DNA of 64,000 bases from JABFXC01 sp045804265. Its GTDB lineage: Bacteria > Gemmatimonadota > Gemmatimonadetes > Gemmatimonadales > Gemmatimonadaceae. Within the stretch, counting starts at the first letter, position 1. Each line of letters starts with the position of its first letter. Shown piece after piece: positions 53,557 to 62,688 of this stretch. Under the pieces are notes generated by a model that saw nothing but the letters and a program-made list of their open reading frames with translations, ran no database searches and was not told the origin of the DNA. Position numbers and translations under genes: made by a program. The stretch spans positions 1-64,000 of the forward strand of contig JBJMNK010000034.1 of assembly GCA_045804265.1 (NCBI GenBank). The letters are read 5' to 3'.

Positions 53557-53669
53557 ATGAGGAGTCTCCGCTCCGTTCGTTCCGTTGAGGTGACTGATCC
53601 CCGGCCGACGCCGGGCGATGATCCGCAGACAAGATAGCCTTCCCGCCGCGCCCGCGCCGGGAGGATTGC

Positions 53670-54125
53670 CTACTTCGACGCTGGCTTCTGGACGAGCGGC
53701 GTCCCCGCCGGACAGCGCCGCATCTCGGCGGTATACGCGCCGGGCGACCAGTCGGTGCGGTGCCAGGCGAAGCTGTCGCGCGAGGTCAGCACGAGGTCCC
53801 AGACGACGAGAGTCCCCTCCGGCGTCTTCCGCGTCTCGTCGATGATGAAGCCGCGGATCGTCGTCGGCGATACGCTCCGCAGCTCGTAGCGGGCCTTGCG
53901 CACCGCACCGGAATCGTCGGCGTACTCGATGACCATCATCGAGCGGTCGGCGGTGAAGCTGATGCGCTGCGGCCCGTTCGTGCACGTCTTCGCTCCCACC
54001 GTCCGTCCCCAGGTCCCTTCGGCGACGTGAAAGATGTCGTCAGGGGGCTTCACCGCGTACGGCTTCACCGGTGCAACGGCGATCGTGATGAATGCCCAGA
54101 GCAGGTTGATCAGCATCGTGATCAT
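53670..54125 (-). CDS. Hypothetical protein with an N-terminal helix
   Basis: 151 residues from an ATG at 54125: an N-terminal hydrophobic segment (~3-18) that may be a signal or anchor, then a beta-rich domain with AEGTWGRTVGAKTC and a second Cys near the C-terminus (MRRCPAGTPL). No family recognised. The start fits the hydrophobic segment. Its gene is divergent from the M28 peptidase at 54300. Confidence 0.68.
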   Translation of the reverse strand: MITMLINLLWAFITIAVAPVKPYAVKPPDDIFHVAEGTWGRTVGAKTCTNGPQRISFTADRSMMVIEYADDSGAVRKARYELRSVSPTTIRGFIIDETRKTPEGTLVVWDLVLTSRDSFAWHRTDWSPGAYTAEMRRCPAGTPLVQKPASK

Positions 54126-54299
54126 GTGCGACCGCGGTCGAGGACGAGGTTGGGCGTTGGAGCCCGGCTGGCCAATATGGCGAGCGCTCGCCGCCCGCGC
54201 AGCCACCGTCAGGCGCGCTCTGGCGTTGCGCGCGACCCGGACGCATCATCGGGGGCGCAGCCGCCAGCAATCGCGCGCCGACTCCTACCGACCACCGCC

Positions 54300-56606
54300 A
54301 TGTCCCGCAGCCATCGCCTCGCCGCGCTCCTCGCGCCGCTCGTCCTCATTGCCGCCACTCCCGCCGCGACCGACCTGCGCGGCTTCTCAGCCGCCGCGTC
54401 GAAGGCCGAGCTGGAATGGGAAGGGAAATTCAAGGCGATCCCCGCCCCCGACAGCATGCGCGAGGCGATGCGCCACCTCTCGGCGCGCCCGCATCACGTC
54501 GGCTCGCCGTACGACAGCGCGAACGCGCAGTGGATCCTCGCCCGCTTCAAGAGCTATGGCTGGGACGCGCACATCGAGCGCTTCGACGTCCTATTCCCGA
54601 CGCCGCTCGAGCGCGTCGTCGAGCTGGTGTCGCCGACGAGGTTCAGGGCAGCGCTGCAGGAGCCGACCGTCGCCGGAGATCCGACGTCCTCGCAGCACGA
54701 CGAGCAGCTTCCGACCTACAACGCCTACTCGGCTGACGGCGACGTCACCGCGCCGCTGGTCTATGTCAACTACGGCGCCCCGTCCGACTACGAGGACCTC
54801 GAGCGCGCCGGCGTCTCGGTGAAGGGAGCGATCGTCATCGCCCGCTACGGCCAGACCTGGCGCGGCATCAAGCCCAAGGTCGCCGCCGAGCATGGAGCGT
54901 TAGGCTGCCTGATCTACTCCGATCCGGCCAACGATGGATACGCGGTCGGCGACACCTTCCCGGTCGGCCCGATGCGTCCGCCGCAGGGCGTGCAGCGCGG
55001 AAGCGTGCAGGACATGCCGCTCTACCCCGGGGACCCGGCGACGCCGAACATCGGTGCCGTGCCCGGCGCGAAGAAGCTCCCGCTGTCGCAGATCCAGACG
55101 TTGACGAAGATCCCGGTGCTGCCGATCTCCTATGCCGACGCCAAGCCCCTCCTCCAGGCGTTAGGCAACCGCACGGTCCCCGCCCGCTGGCGTGGCGGGC
55201 TGCCGCTCACTTACAAGCTCGGCCCCGGCTCGGCGCGCGTGCACCTCAAGGTGAAGTCCGACTGGAAGACGCGTCCCATCTACGACGTGATCGCGACGCT
55301 CAAGGGGAGCGTCGAGCCCGACCAGTGGGTGATCCGCGGCAATCACCACGATGCCTGGGTCAACGGCGCCGAGGATCCGATCTCCGGGCTGGTGGCCGAG
55401 CTCGAGGAGGCGAGGGCGTTAGGCACCCTGTACAGCCAGGGGTGGAAGCCGCGCCGGACGATCGTGTACGCGGCCTGGGATGGCGAGGAGCCCGGGCTGC
55501 TCGGCAGCACCGAGTGGGTCGAGACGCACGACGACGAGCTGCGCGCGAAGGCGGTCGCCTACCTGAACAGTGATACCAATGGACGCGGCTTCCTCGGTAT
55601 GGAGGGCTCGCACATCCTCGAGCGCTTCATCAACGACGTCGCGCGTGACGTGCAGGACCCCGAGTCGAACGTGAGCGTCTGGAAGCGCGACCAGCTCGCG
55701 CAGATCGCCAATGGAAGCAAGGAAGAGCGGCAGGAAGCGCGCAGCCGCCACGACCTGCGCATCGACGCGATGGGCAGCGGCTCCGACTACACGCCATTCA
55801 TCCAGCACCTCGGAATTCCGTCGCTCAACCTCGGCTTCGGCGGCGAGGACCGGGGCGGGATCTATCATAGCATCTACGACGACTTCTTCTGGTACACGCA
55901 CTTCAGCGACACCTCGTTCGTCTACGGACGCGCGCTGGCGCAGACGGCGGGCACCGCGGTGATGCGTCTCGCCGACGCGGAAGTGATCCCGTACGAGTTC
56001 ACCAACCTGGCCGAGACAGTGAAGAAGTACACCGGCGAGGTGAAGGAATTGCTCGACAACGAAAGGTCGAAGGCGACCGAGACGGGGAAGGAGCTGGACG
56101 AGGGCGTGTACGCGGCGATAGGTGATCCGCGTGAGCCGGAAGTGGCGCCAAAGCGCGATTCCATCCCGCCGTACCTCAACTTCGCCCCGATCGAGAACGC
56201 GACCGATCGCCTGGCCCGTGCGGCGGCGGCGTACGAGGCGGCGTTAGGCAGGGGGATCGGTGCGACGGCGGGTGAAACGGCGGCTGTGGGCGCCGGGGAC
56301 GAGAAGGGTCCATCGTCAGGCCTCACGGCGGCGCAGGAGACGGCGGTGAACGCGGCACTGCTGAAGGTGGAACGGGCGTTGACCGACGCGAAGGGATTAC
56401 CGGGGCGGCCGTGGTTCACGCATCAGCTGTATGCGCCGGGATTCTACACCGGGTACGGCGTGAAGACGCTGCCCGCCGTGAGGGAGGCGATCGAGCAGAA
56501 GCAGTACGCGGGGATCGATGAGAGCGTGACCCGTCTCGCGGCGGCGATCAATGCGGCGGCGGGGGTGGTGGAGGGCGCGACTACGGCGATGCACGGCGGG
56601 CGTTAG
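54300..56606 (+). CDS. Secreted M28-family peptidase (glutamate carboxypeptidase II-like)
   Basis: 768 residues: signal peptide (~1-22), PA domain (~150-290), M28 peptidase domain with zinc ligands in RGNHHDAWVNGAEDP, the catalytic pair in WDGEEPGLLGS, and HSIYDDFFW, and a C-terminal transferrin-receptor-like dimerisation domain (~600-768). It removes acidic or other C-terminal residues from peptides. The stop TAG is provided by an octamer copy (56601-56608). In-frame codons extend upstream but the signal peptide sets the start. Confidence 0.92.
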   Translation: MSRSHRLAALLAPLVLIAATPAATDLRGFSAAASKAELEWEGKFKAIPAPDSMREAMRHLSARPHHVGSPYDSANAQWILARFKSYGWDAHIERFDVLFPTPLERVVELVSPTRFRAALQEPTVAGDPTSSQHDEQLPTYNAYSADGDVTAPLVYVNYGAPSDYEDLERAGVSVKGAIVIARYGQTWRGIKPKVAAEHGALGCLIYSDPANDGYAVGDTFPVGPMRPPQGVQRGSVQDMPLYPGDPATPNIGAVPGAKKLPLSQIQTLTKIPVLPISYADAKPLLQALGNRTVPARWRGGLPLTYKLGPGSARVHLKVKSDWKTRPIYDVIATLKGSVEPDQWVIRGNHHDAWVNGAEDPISGLVAELEEARALGTLYSQGWKPRRTIVYAAWDGEEPGLLGSTEWVETHDDELRAKAVAYLNSDTNGRGFLGMEGSHILERFINDVARDVQDPESNVSVWKRDQLAQIANGSKEERQEARSRHDLRIDAMGSGSDYTPFIQHLGIPSLNLGFGGEDRGGIYHSIYDDFFWYTHFSDTSFVYGRALAQTAGTAVMRLADAEVIPYEFTNLAETVKKYTGEVKELLDNERSKATETGKELDEGVYAAIGDPREPEVAPKRDSIPPYLNFAPIENATDRLARAAAAYEAALGRGIGATAGETAAVGAGDEKGPSSGLTAAQETAVNAALLKVERALTDAKGLPGRPWFTHQLYAPGFYTGYGVKTLPAVREAIEQKQYAGIDESVTRLAAAINAAAGVVEGATTAMHGGR

Positions 56607-56630
56607 GCGGACAGCAGTCGGAGACGCTGA

Positions 56631-57590
56631 ATGAGAGCACGGCACCGGACGCGCATCGCTCTGTTGACGTTCCTGGCGGTTGCAGTCGGCGCGCCTGCAC
56701 TCGCCGCGGCGCAGACACCGTGGCAACCTTCGCCGGGTCACAGCCAGCTTTCGATCTGGCCCGGCGTGGTCCCGGATGCGCAAACCGTGAAGGGCGCCGA
56801 GCTATCGGCGACAGTCGTCGACACCACCGGTAAACCGAAGCTCGTTGGCGGAAAGCCGTGGACCTATGTCGACAGCGTTTCGCAGCCGACCATGACTGTC
56901 TATTCGCCTGCTGGTCGCAACACCGGCGTGGCGGTCGTCGTGTTCCCGGGCGGGGGATACAACATCCTGGCGATCGATCTCGAAGGCACGGAAGCCTGTG
57001 ACTGGCTGACATCGAAGGGCATCACGTGTGTCCTGCTGAAGTACCGCGTTCCGTGCGTGAAGACTGGGCCGTATCGGGATTGCCTGGCGGCGTTGCAGGA
57101 CGCGCAGAGGGCCGTGGGGCTCGTCCGCTTCCACGCCGCGCGTTGGCAGATCGACCCGCACAAGATCGGAGTACTCGGCTTTTCAGCGGGCGGCCACATG
57201 GTCGCCGCGATGAGCACACATTACGACAAGCGTCTTTACCCGGCTGTCGATGCGGCCGACACGGTGAGCTGTCGCCCGGATTTCGCGATCGCTCTCTATC
57301 CGGGACATCTGGCGGTGCCAGAAAGAGGATTCGCGTTGAACCCGGACATTCGGGTCACCAGCCGGACCCCGCCCACGTTCCTGCTCCAGTCGGAGGACGA
57401 TCCGGTAGATCCCGTGGAGAACTCGATCGTCTATCATGCCGCACTGCGGAAGGCTCGAGTCCCCGTCGAGCTGCACTTGTACGCGAAGGGCGGGCACGCG
57501 TTCGGGATGCGGCGTACCAGCTCTCCGATCACCGAATGGCCGCAGCTGGTTGAGGAGTGGTTGGGAACAATCGGCATCATCGCGAAGTGA
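56631..57590 (+). CDS. Secreted alpha/beta hydrolase (acetyl esterase/xylanase type)
   Basis: 319 residues: signal peptide (~1-27, ending LAAAQ), then an alpha/beta hydrolase of the BD-FAE/Aes type: oxyanion FPGGGYN, nucleophile Ser in LGFSAGGHM, acid in SEDDPVDP and His in GGHAFGMR. Probably cleaves acetyl or other ester groups from polysaccharides. It is less G+C-rich than the neighbouring genes and contains no octamer, hinting at separate origin. Confidence 0.88.
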   Translation: MRARHRTRIALLTFLAVAVGAPALAAAQTPWQPSPGHSQLSIWPGVVPDAQTVKGAELSATVVDTTGKPKLVGGKPWTYVDSVSQPTMTVYSPAGRNTGVAVVVFPGGGYNILAIDLEGTEACDWLTSKGITCVLLKYRVPCVKTGPYRDCLAALQDAQRAVGLVRFHAARWQIDPHKIGVLGFSAGGHMVAAMSTHYDKRLYPAVDAADTVSCRPDFAIALYPGHLAVPERGFALNPDIRVTSRTPPTFLLQSEDDPVDPVENSIVYHAALRKARVPVELHLYAKGGHAFGMRRTSSPITEWPQLVEEWLGTIGIIAK

Positions 57591-57691
57591 GCCGCCTGAC
57601 GCTTGCTCGCCAGACGTAGCCAGCGTCCTCGCGCATCGCGTCGCCCGCCTGACGATCGCTGAAGCAGACAACGTACCTTCCCGGAGCTTCA

Positions 57692-58291
57692 ATGCGAACA
57701 GACACAGGTGACACGCGCTTCGCCGGCGTCGCTGCAATTCTTGCCGGCATGGCCTGGGTTGCGTGGGCCGCGCTGAATACAGCGACGCACGGTGGGTTGG
57801 ACGTTGGAACCGCCGCCGTTGGTGAGCGCATGTCGCGAGTCGGGGCGCTCCTCATGGTCGGATGGAATCTGCTGCTGATTCCGGGCGCGCTCGTTCTATA
57901 CGCCACTCTGCTGGAACTCCATCCCCATCGCGTTCGCGTCGCCACGACCTGCGGACTGGCGTCGCTTCTGTTCTGGGCGTACGGGGGCGCGACTCATGGC
58001 ATCACCCCAGCGCTCGAGGTGAGCTACCTCGTCTTGTCTGCTGTCTGGTGGCTCGGAATCGGTACCACGCTCTGGCCAACCAGCAAGGCATTCGCTGGCC
58101 TGACGATCGCGCTTGGCGCATTCGCCTTGTGGGACGCACTGTTGACCGGCTTGGAACCAGTCCCTTTCGGGCTCTACCTCACGGCTGCACCCAAACTTCC
58201 CCTGTCGATCCTCTGGGATTTTGCGCTCGGATATGTTCTTGTCCGACGTGCAGCTGTTCCGACGACTCGGCTCGCGACAAGCGCTGTCTGA
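57692..58291 (+). CDS. Multi-helix membrane protein of unknown function
   Basis: 199 residues with about six hydrophobic helices (e.g. GVAAILAGMAWVAWAAL, LLMVGWNLLLIPGALVLY, ILWDFALGYVLV). No family recognised. GGAG lies 6 bases before the ATG. An octamer copy follows the stop by 20 bases. The preceding 100-base gap has two GCCTGACG near-matches. Confidence 0.68.
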   Translation: MRTDTGDTRFAGVAAILAGMAWVAWAALNTATHGGLDVGTAAVGERMSRVGALLMVGWNLLLIPGALVLYATLLELHPHRVRVATTCGLASLLFWAYGGATHGITPALEVSYLVLSAVWWLGIGTTLWPTSKAFAGLTIALGAFALWDALLTGLEPVPFGLYLTAAPKLPLSILWDFALGYVLVRRAAVPTTRLATSAV

Positions 58292-58584
58292 CGAACCTCG
58301 CATCTGAACGGCGTTAGGCGGGATGAATGCCCGAGATACAGCGGTCATGACTCGAATTCGTTCGTGCGTTCATGCCTCGAGCTGCCGCGTGTTGCGCATC
58401 CTCGACACGCTAGCCGCCATTCTGCAGGACTCGTAGGACTGGAGCCTACACGCGTTGGTCGGCGATCCCTACGTCACTCGCGGCGTCCGGCCGATGCGCA
58501 GCGCGCGTTACGCGACGAACTATGTCAGGACGCATCCGCGCACGCATCGCTGTGCCGGTCGACTCCTTCCCCTCGAGGACAATC
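58292..58584. other. Intergenic stretch with no recognised feature
   Basis: Contains the octamer copy at 58312-58319 and short open frames without coding character. The end carries the GAGGA ribosome binding site of the next gene. Confidence 0.4.
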
Positions 58585-59043
58585 ATGAGACATCTCGCAC
58601 GCTTCATCACCACGTTAGGCATCGCCGCCTGCGCCGCCGCTCCAGCCATGCGCAGTGCGCCGCTTGCCGCGGCTCGCGCCGAGACACGGGCTCCTGCAGC
58701 GCAATCGGCGCCGACCGACTCGGTCGTCGAATATCTGCTTGCGTCGGCCGCCGCCGACTTCCATGATCATGGCCCATCGGGTCCTGTTCGCGTTCGTGAC
58801 GTGCGTCTGGAGCACTTCACGGATGCCAATGGGGGCGCGCACTACATGCTGTGCGGCCAGTTCCTGGCAACGCAGCAGGGAAGCGCCGGCGACTGGACTC
58901 CGTTCGCGACCGTCAAGACGTCGCGCTTCGAGCAATGGCTAGGCTCCCAGGCCGCGGGCTTTTGCGAGGGCCCATCGGTCGCACGGGATACGGCAGGGGA
59001 CTTGTCCTCCTCGCTGCAGAGCCGACTCGATGCTATACGTTAG
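58585..59043 (+). CDS. Small secreted protein of unknown function
   Basis: 152 residues from an ATG with GAGGA 6 bases upstream. Signal peptide (~1-22, AACAAAPAMRSA). The mature part has HYMLCGQFLATQQ and a second Cys near QAAGFCEG, which may form a disulfide. No family recognised. The stop is TAG inside an octamer copy (59039-59046); another octamer encodes Thr-Leu-Gly in the signal peptide. Confidence 0.7.
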   Translation: MRHLARFITTLGIAACAAAPAMRSAPLAAARAETRAPAAQSAPTDSVVEYLLASAAADFHDHGPSGPVRVRDVRLEHFTDANGGAHYMLCGQFLATQQGSAGDWTPFATVKTSRFEQWLGSQAAGFCEGPSVARDTAGDLSSSLQSRLDAIR

Positions 59044-59092
59044 GCGCGGGAAGGAGCCTCACATCGCCTGAACCCAGCCCGAGGAGCAAGCC

Positions 59093-59329
59093 ATGGTACG
59101 CGTGCTGTCTGTCGTCGCCGCCGCGTTGAGCGCATTCTTCATCTTCTACACCATCCGGCTTCTCGCGGTCACCGACTTCCTCCAGCGTACGCGTCCCGGT
59201 GGCGGCGGCGCGTACATCGGCGCCGTCGTCTTCCCCCTGCTCGCGCTGTGCTTCGGCTGGGCCGCCTTTCGCGCCTGGGGCATCACGCGGACACCTGCGG
59301 TGAGGATGCCCGACGATCGCTCCCGCTGA
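59093..59329 (+). CDS. Small two-helix membrane protein
   Basis: 78 residues with helices at ~6-26 and ~41-60 (YIGAVVFPLLALCFGWAAF) and a polar tail. AGGAG lies 6 bases before the ATG. No family recognised. Confidence 0.65.
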   Translation: MVRVLSVVAAALSAFFIFYTIRLLAVTDFLQRTRPGGGGAYIGAVVFPLLALCFGWAAFRAWGITRTPAVRMPDDRSR

Positions 59330-59341
59330 TGACGAGTCGAT

Positions 59342-60088
59342 GTGACGACACGTGACGGTTACGACGAGATCGGCCACTCGTACGCGACGCAACGCCGCAC
59401 CGATCCGCGACTGGCGGCGCGCATTCACGCATTGATCGCGACCGACGCCACGGTGCTCAACGTCGGCGCCGGCGCGGGTTCATATGAACCGGTTCGCGCC
59501 GGGGTGGTCGCCGTCGAACCCTCCGTCGTGATGCTCGATCAACGGCCGCCCTCCGCCGCGCCGGCAGTGCGAGCGGTCGCCGAGTCGCTGCCATTTCGCG
59601 ACAACGCGTTCGACGCGGTGCTGGCCATCCTCACGGTCCACCATTGGACCGACCAGCGACGTGGACTCGCCGAATGCGCGCGCGTTGCACGCAATCGCGT
59701 GCTGATTCTCACCTGGGATCCCGACGCCGACGGGTTTTGGTTGGTTCGCGACTACTTCCCGGAGATCCTGGCCATCGACCGCCGCATCTTCCCCTCGATG
59801 GAGTTGTTCCGCGCGGCCTTCGGTTCGGTCGAGGTGCGACCGCTGCCGATCCCACACGACTGCATCGACGGATTTCTCGGCGCATACTGGCGGCGCCCGG
59901 AGGCCTACCTCGATCGCGCGGTTCGCGAAGGAATCTCCACCTTCCGCCGCGTCGAGAACATCGACCGCGCACTCGAACGGCTCCGCAGCGATCTGGCCGC
60001 CGGCGAGTGGGAACGGAGAAACGCCAGCCTGCGGCATCGCACCGAGCTCGATGTCGGTTACCGCCTGGTGATAGCGAAGCCCACATAG
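59342..60088 (+). CDS. Class I SAM-dependent methyltransferase
   Basis: 248 residues from a GTG: N-terminal YDEIGHSYATQRRTDPRL, SAM-binding motif I VLNVGAGAGSYEP, acidic motif II AVEPSVVML, and motif IV-like NAFDAVLAILTVHHWTD. Typical of Methyltransf_11 (UbiE-like) enzymes. Substrate unknown. It starts 12 bases after the upstream gene's stop. An octamer copy lies 14 bases past its stop codon. Confidence 0.88.
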   Translation: MTTRDGYDEIGHSYATQRRTDPRLAARIHALIATDATVLNVGAGAGSYEPVRAGVVAVEPSVVMLDQRPPSAAPAVRAVAESLPFRDNAFDAVLAILTVHHWTDQRRGLAECARVARNRVLILTWDPDADGFWLVRDYFPEILAIDRRIFPSMELFRAAFGSVEVRPLPIPHDCIDGFLGAYWRRPEAYLDRAVREGISTFRRVENIDRALERLRSDLAAGEWERRNASLRHRTELDVGYRLVIAKPT

Positions 60089-60220
60089 CGCCAGAGCTCC
60101 GGCGTTAGGCGCGCCCGGCTGCGCCGCCGGATCGTGCTTCGCTGGCGCATCGCGGACCGGTCCGGCATATTCGCTCACCCGGATCACGATTTCCATCCGC
60201 CTCCCTTCGCCCTAGTCGCG

Positions 60221-60631
60221 ATGAAACGCAGCGTCCTCGCCGTCTTCCTCCTCGTCCTTTGCGCCTGCCCGGCGACGAAGCTCGACGTCGGCCCCGCGAC
60301 CGGCGCGCCCCCCGCGACCTGCAACTCCGGCTGCACCGCCGAGTGGGAGCGCGCGCAGCTCTGGATCGTGAACCACTCGCGATTGAAGATCCAGCTCGCG
60401 ACCGACGTGACGATCCAGACTTACAACCCACCCGACAACAGCACCGACTTTGCGTTCTCGGCGACCAAGGAACCGATCGGAGGCGACAGCTATCGCATCA
60501 CGCTCGGCATGGGGTGCGTGAATCTCATCAGCTGCGGCTCGCGTCCCGAGGACATCAAGGCGGCGTTCAACTACTACGTCAGCACCGGCACCGACATTCT
60601 CGCCGGACGCAGCCCGCGCGGGCTGCGCTAG
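60221..60631 (+). CDS. Putative lipoprotein of unknown function
   Basis: 136 residues: signal peptide with lipobox LVLCAC (Cys14 or Cys16), then a beta-rich domain with four cysteines (CNSGC near 35-39; GCVNLISCG near 103-110) likely forming disulfides. No family recognised. No clear Shine-Dalgarno. An octamer copy lies 15 bases past its stop. Confidence 0.7.
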   Translation: MKRSVLAVFLLVLCACPATKLDVGPATGAPPATCNSGCTAEWERAQLWIVNHSRLKIQLATDVTIQTYNPPDNSTDFAFSATKEPIGGDSYRITLGMGCVNLISCGSRPEDIKAAFNYYVSTGTDILAGRSPRGLR

Positions 60632-60661
60632 CGTCGCCGCCTTACGCGTTAGGCGGTACCC

Positions 60662-61474
60662 GTGCTGAGCCAGTCCTCCCCCTGGCCCGGGCTCGATGTG
60701 GTGCTCGAGAACCTGGTCGCCGGCATCCGCGCCGCGTTAGGCGACGCGTTCGTCGGCGCCTGGCTCCAGGGCTCGTTCGCACTCGGCGACTTCGATCGCG
60801 ACAGCGACGTCGATTTCGTCGTCGCGGTTCGCGACGAGCTGTCTGACCACGACGTCGCCGCACTGCAGGCACTGCATGGCCGGATCTACAATCTTCCCTC
60901 GGAGTGGGCGCAGCACCTCGAGGGTTCGTATTTCCCCGCAGCGATTCTCCTCGACTACCGCCAGCGCGGCACGCCGTTATGGTACCTCGATCATGGCAGC
61001 CGGTCGCTGGTGCGGTCCGGCCACTGCAACACGGTCGTCGTTCGCTGGGTCGTTCGCGAGCGCGGCGTCACGCTCGCCGGACCAGCGCCGACGACACTGG
61101 TCGATCCGGTCCCCATCGACGCGCTTCGGCGCGAGATGGCCGACACCATCCGCAGCTGGGGCGAGCAGATTCTCCACGACCCCGACCAATACCGCAATCG
61201 GTTCTATCAGGGCTTCATCGTCCTCAACTACTCTCGCATGCTGCACGACCTCGCCGAGGGGCGCCCGGGGTCGAAGCGCGCGGGTGCGGAGTGGGCGAAG
61301 GCGACGCTCGACCCCGAATGGTCCGCGCTCATCGACCGCGCGTGGGACACGCGTCCCGACCCGGCGCGATCGTCTCGTGAGGCGCCCGATCCCGCCGACT
61401 TCGAAAGCACGCTGCAGTTCGTGAAGGCTGTCATCCGCGAGAGCGAACGATACGCCCCGACCCGAGGTGGTTGA
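60662..61474 (+). CDS. Nucleotidyltransferase with DUF4111-type C-terminus
   Basis: 270 residues from a GTG: polymerase-beta-like NTase motif GSFALGDFDRDSDVDFVV (GS followed by DxD) and a helical C-terminus (RSWGEQILHDPDQYRNRFYQGFIVLNYSRMLHDL) as in aminoglycoside 9/3''-adenylyltransferase-related DUF4111 proteins. It may add a nucleotide to a small molecule; the substrate is unknown and resistance function is not implied. An octamer encodes Ala-Leu-Gly near the N-terminus. Confidence 0.82.
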   Translation: MLSQSSPWPGLDVVLENLVAGIRAALGDAFVGAWLQGSFALGDFDRDSDVDFVVAVRDELSDHDVAALQALHGRIYNLPSEWAQHLEGSYFPAAILLDYRQRGTPLWYLDHGSRSLVRSGHCNTVVVRWVVRERGVTLAGPAPTTLVDPVPIDALRREMADTIRSWGEQILHDPDQYRNRFYQGFIVLNYSRMLHDLAEGRPGSKRAGAEWAKATLDPEWSALIDRAWDTRPDPARSSREAPDPADFESTLQFVKAVIRESERYAPTRGG

Positions 61475-61537
61475 CATGGGCGGCGCCGGGTGCCGTATTC
61501 GTAGCGCCATCCGCCAATCTCCAACCTCGGAATCGTT

Positions 61538-61978
61538 GTGCGACGCACCGTCATCGTCTACGGGCTGCCCGGCGGCGTCCTCATCGTCGTCCTGAAGCTC
61601 ATCGAGTACCGCTTCCTCGTCGTGGAGCACTCGCTCGAGATCTACGGCGGTCTCGTCGCAGCGATCTTCGCCGCGCTCGGGATCTGGCTCGGCCTCAGGA
61701 TGACCGGTCGCGCGCCCGAGAAGGAGATCGTCGTCGTGCGCGCCACTGATCCGTTCGTCGTCGATCAGGCGCGGCTCGAGCAGCTCGGCATCACGCGGCG
61801 CGAGCACGAGATCCTCACGCACATCGCCGCCGGGCTGAGTACGCGCGAGATCGCGGAGAAGCTGTTCGTGAGCGAGAATACGGTGAAGACTCATTCGAGC
61901 CGGCTGTTCGACAAGCTCGATGCCGGCCGCCGGACCCAGGCTGTCCAGATCGCGAGAGCGAAGGGATTGATCGCCTGA
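61538..61978 (+). CDS. Membrane-anchored LuxR-type regulator
   Basis: 146 residues from a GTG: two membrane helices (~6-22, ~36-55), a linker, then a LuxR/FixJ HTH (LGITRREHEILTHIAAGLSTREIAEKLFVSENTVKTHSSRLF). A regulator fixed to the membrane could sense envelope state directly. It precedes a DUF4199 protein, a pair seen in other genomes of this superphylum; this is from memory. A hairpin with the octamer in its loop follows. Confidence 0.82.
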   Translation: MRRTVIVYGLPGGVLIVVLKLIEYRFLVVEHSLEIYGGLVAAIFAALGIWLGLRMTGRAPEKEIVVVRATDPFVVDQARLEQLGITRREHEILTHIAAGLSTREIAEKLFVSENTVKTHSSRLFDKLDAGRRTQAVQIARAKGLIA

Positions 61979-61981
61979 ACG

Positions 61982-62017
61982 GGTGATCTTGCGCCCGTTA
62001 GGCGAAAATCACCCGAA
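61982..62017 (+). terminator. Hairpin carrying an octamer copy in its loop
   Basis: CGGGTGAT...GCGCC pairs with GGCG...ATCACCCG (61982-61995 with 62001-62017), with CGTTA in the loop and a few mismatches. There is no U-run. It may attenuate transcription between the LuxR-type and DUF4199 genes. Confidence 0.45.
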
Positions 62018-62077
62018 CGGGTGACGCGCGATCGAGCGCGGGAATGCATGATGGCGCCGTCTCCAACCCCTCTTCCA

Positions 62078-62617
62078 ATGAAGAAAACAGTCTGGACGTT
62101 CGGTCTCATCTGCGGCGCGGTCATGGCGGCGTTCATGGTTGCCACCCTGCCGTTCGCCAATGCCTTCGATGAGCACAGCCTCATCGTCGGCTACGCCGGC
62201 ATCGTCGCCGGCTTCCTGCTCGTGTTCTTCGGTGTCCGCTCCTACCGCGACAACGTCCTCGGTGGCACGATCGGCTTCGGTCGCGCCTTCAGCACCGGTC
62301 TCCTCATCGCCGCGATCGGAAGCATGTGCTACGTGGCGACGTGGGAAGTTCTGTACTACGAGTTCATGCCCGACTTCTACTCGAAGTACGCGCAGGCGGC
62401 CGTGGACCAGGCGCGAAAGAGCGGCGCGAGCGACGCCGAGATCGTGAAGACGCGAACGGCGATGGAAGCGATGGCGAAGAGCGCGAAGAATCCGGCCTGG
62501 GTCGCCGCGACCACGTTCGTCGAGCCGTTCCCCGTCGGTCTCGTGATCGCGCTTGTGTCGGCAGGGGTGTTGCGACGGAAGCGCGGTGCGCGCGACGCGG
62601 TGCTCGCCCCGGCGTGA
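62078..62617 (+). CDS. DUF4199 membrane protein
   Basis: 179 residues with four helices; begins MKKTVWTFGLICGAVMAAF and contains GFGRAFSTGLLIAAIGSMCYVATWEVLYYEF, both typical of DUF4199. The start at 62078 is preferred because homologues begin MKKT; further ATG codons upstream lie in frame. Probably a partner or target of the LuxR-type regulator upstream. Function unknown. Confidence 0.8.
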   Translation: MKKTVWTFGLICGAVMAAFMVATLPFANAFDEHSLIVGYAGIVAGFLLVFFGVRSYRDNVLGGTIGFGRAFSTGLLIAAIGSMCYVATWEVLYYEFMPDFYSKYAQAAVDQARKSGASDAEIVKTRTAMEAMAKSAKNPAWVAATTFVEPFPVGLVIALVSAGVLRRKRGARDAVLAPA

Positions 62618-62688
62618 TCACACACTTCGGCTGACATCCCCCCCCCGATCCGCAGGTCGGCGTCCTGCGCCACGTTCTCGAAGAGGAA

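Noticed and set aside
56601..62003. A complete integron cassette array
   Set aside because: No integrase gene and no paired attC cores; the core-like word is genome-wide and occurs inside conserved genes. Kept only as a lower-interest observation.
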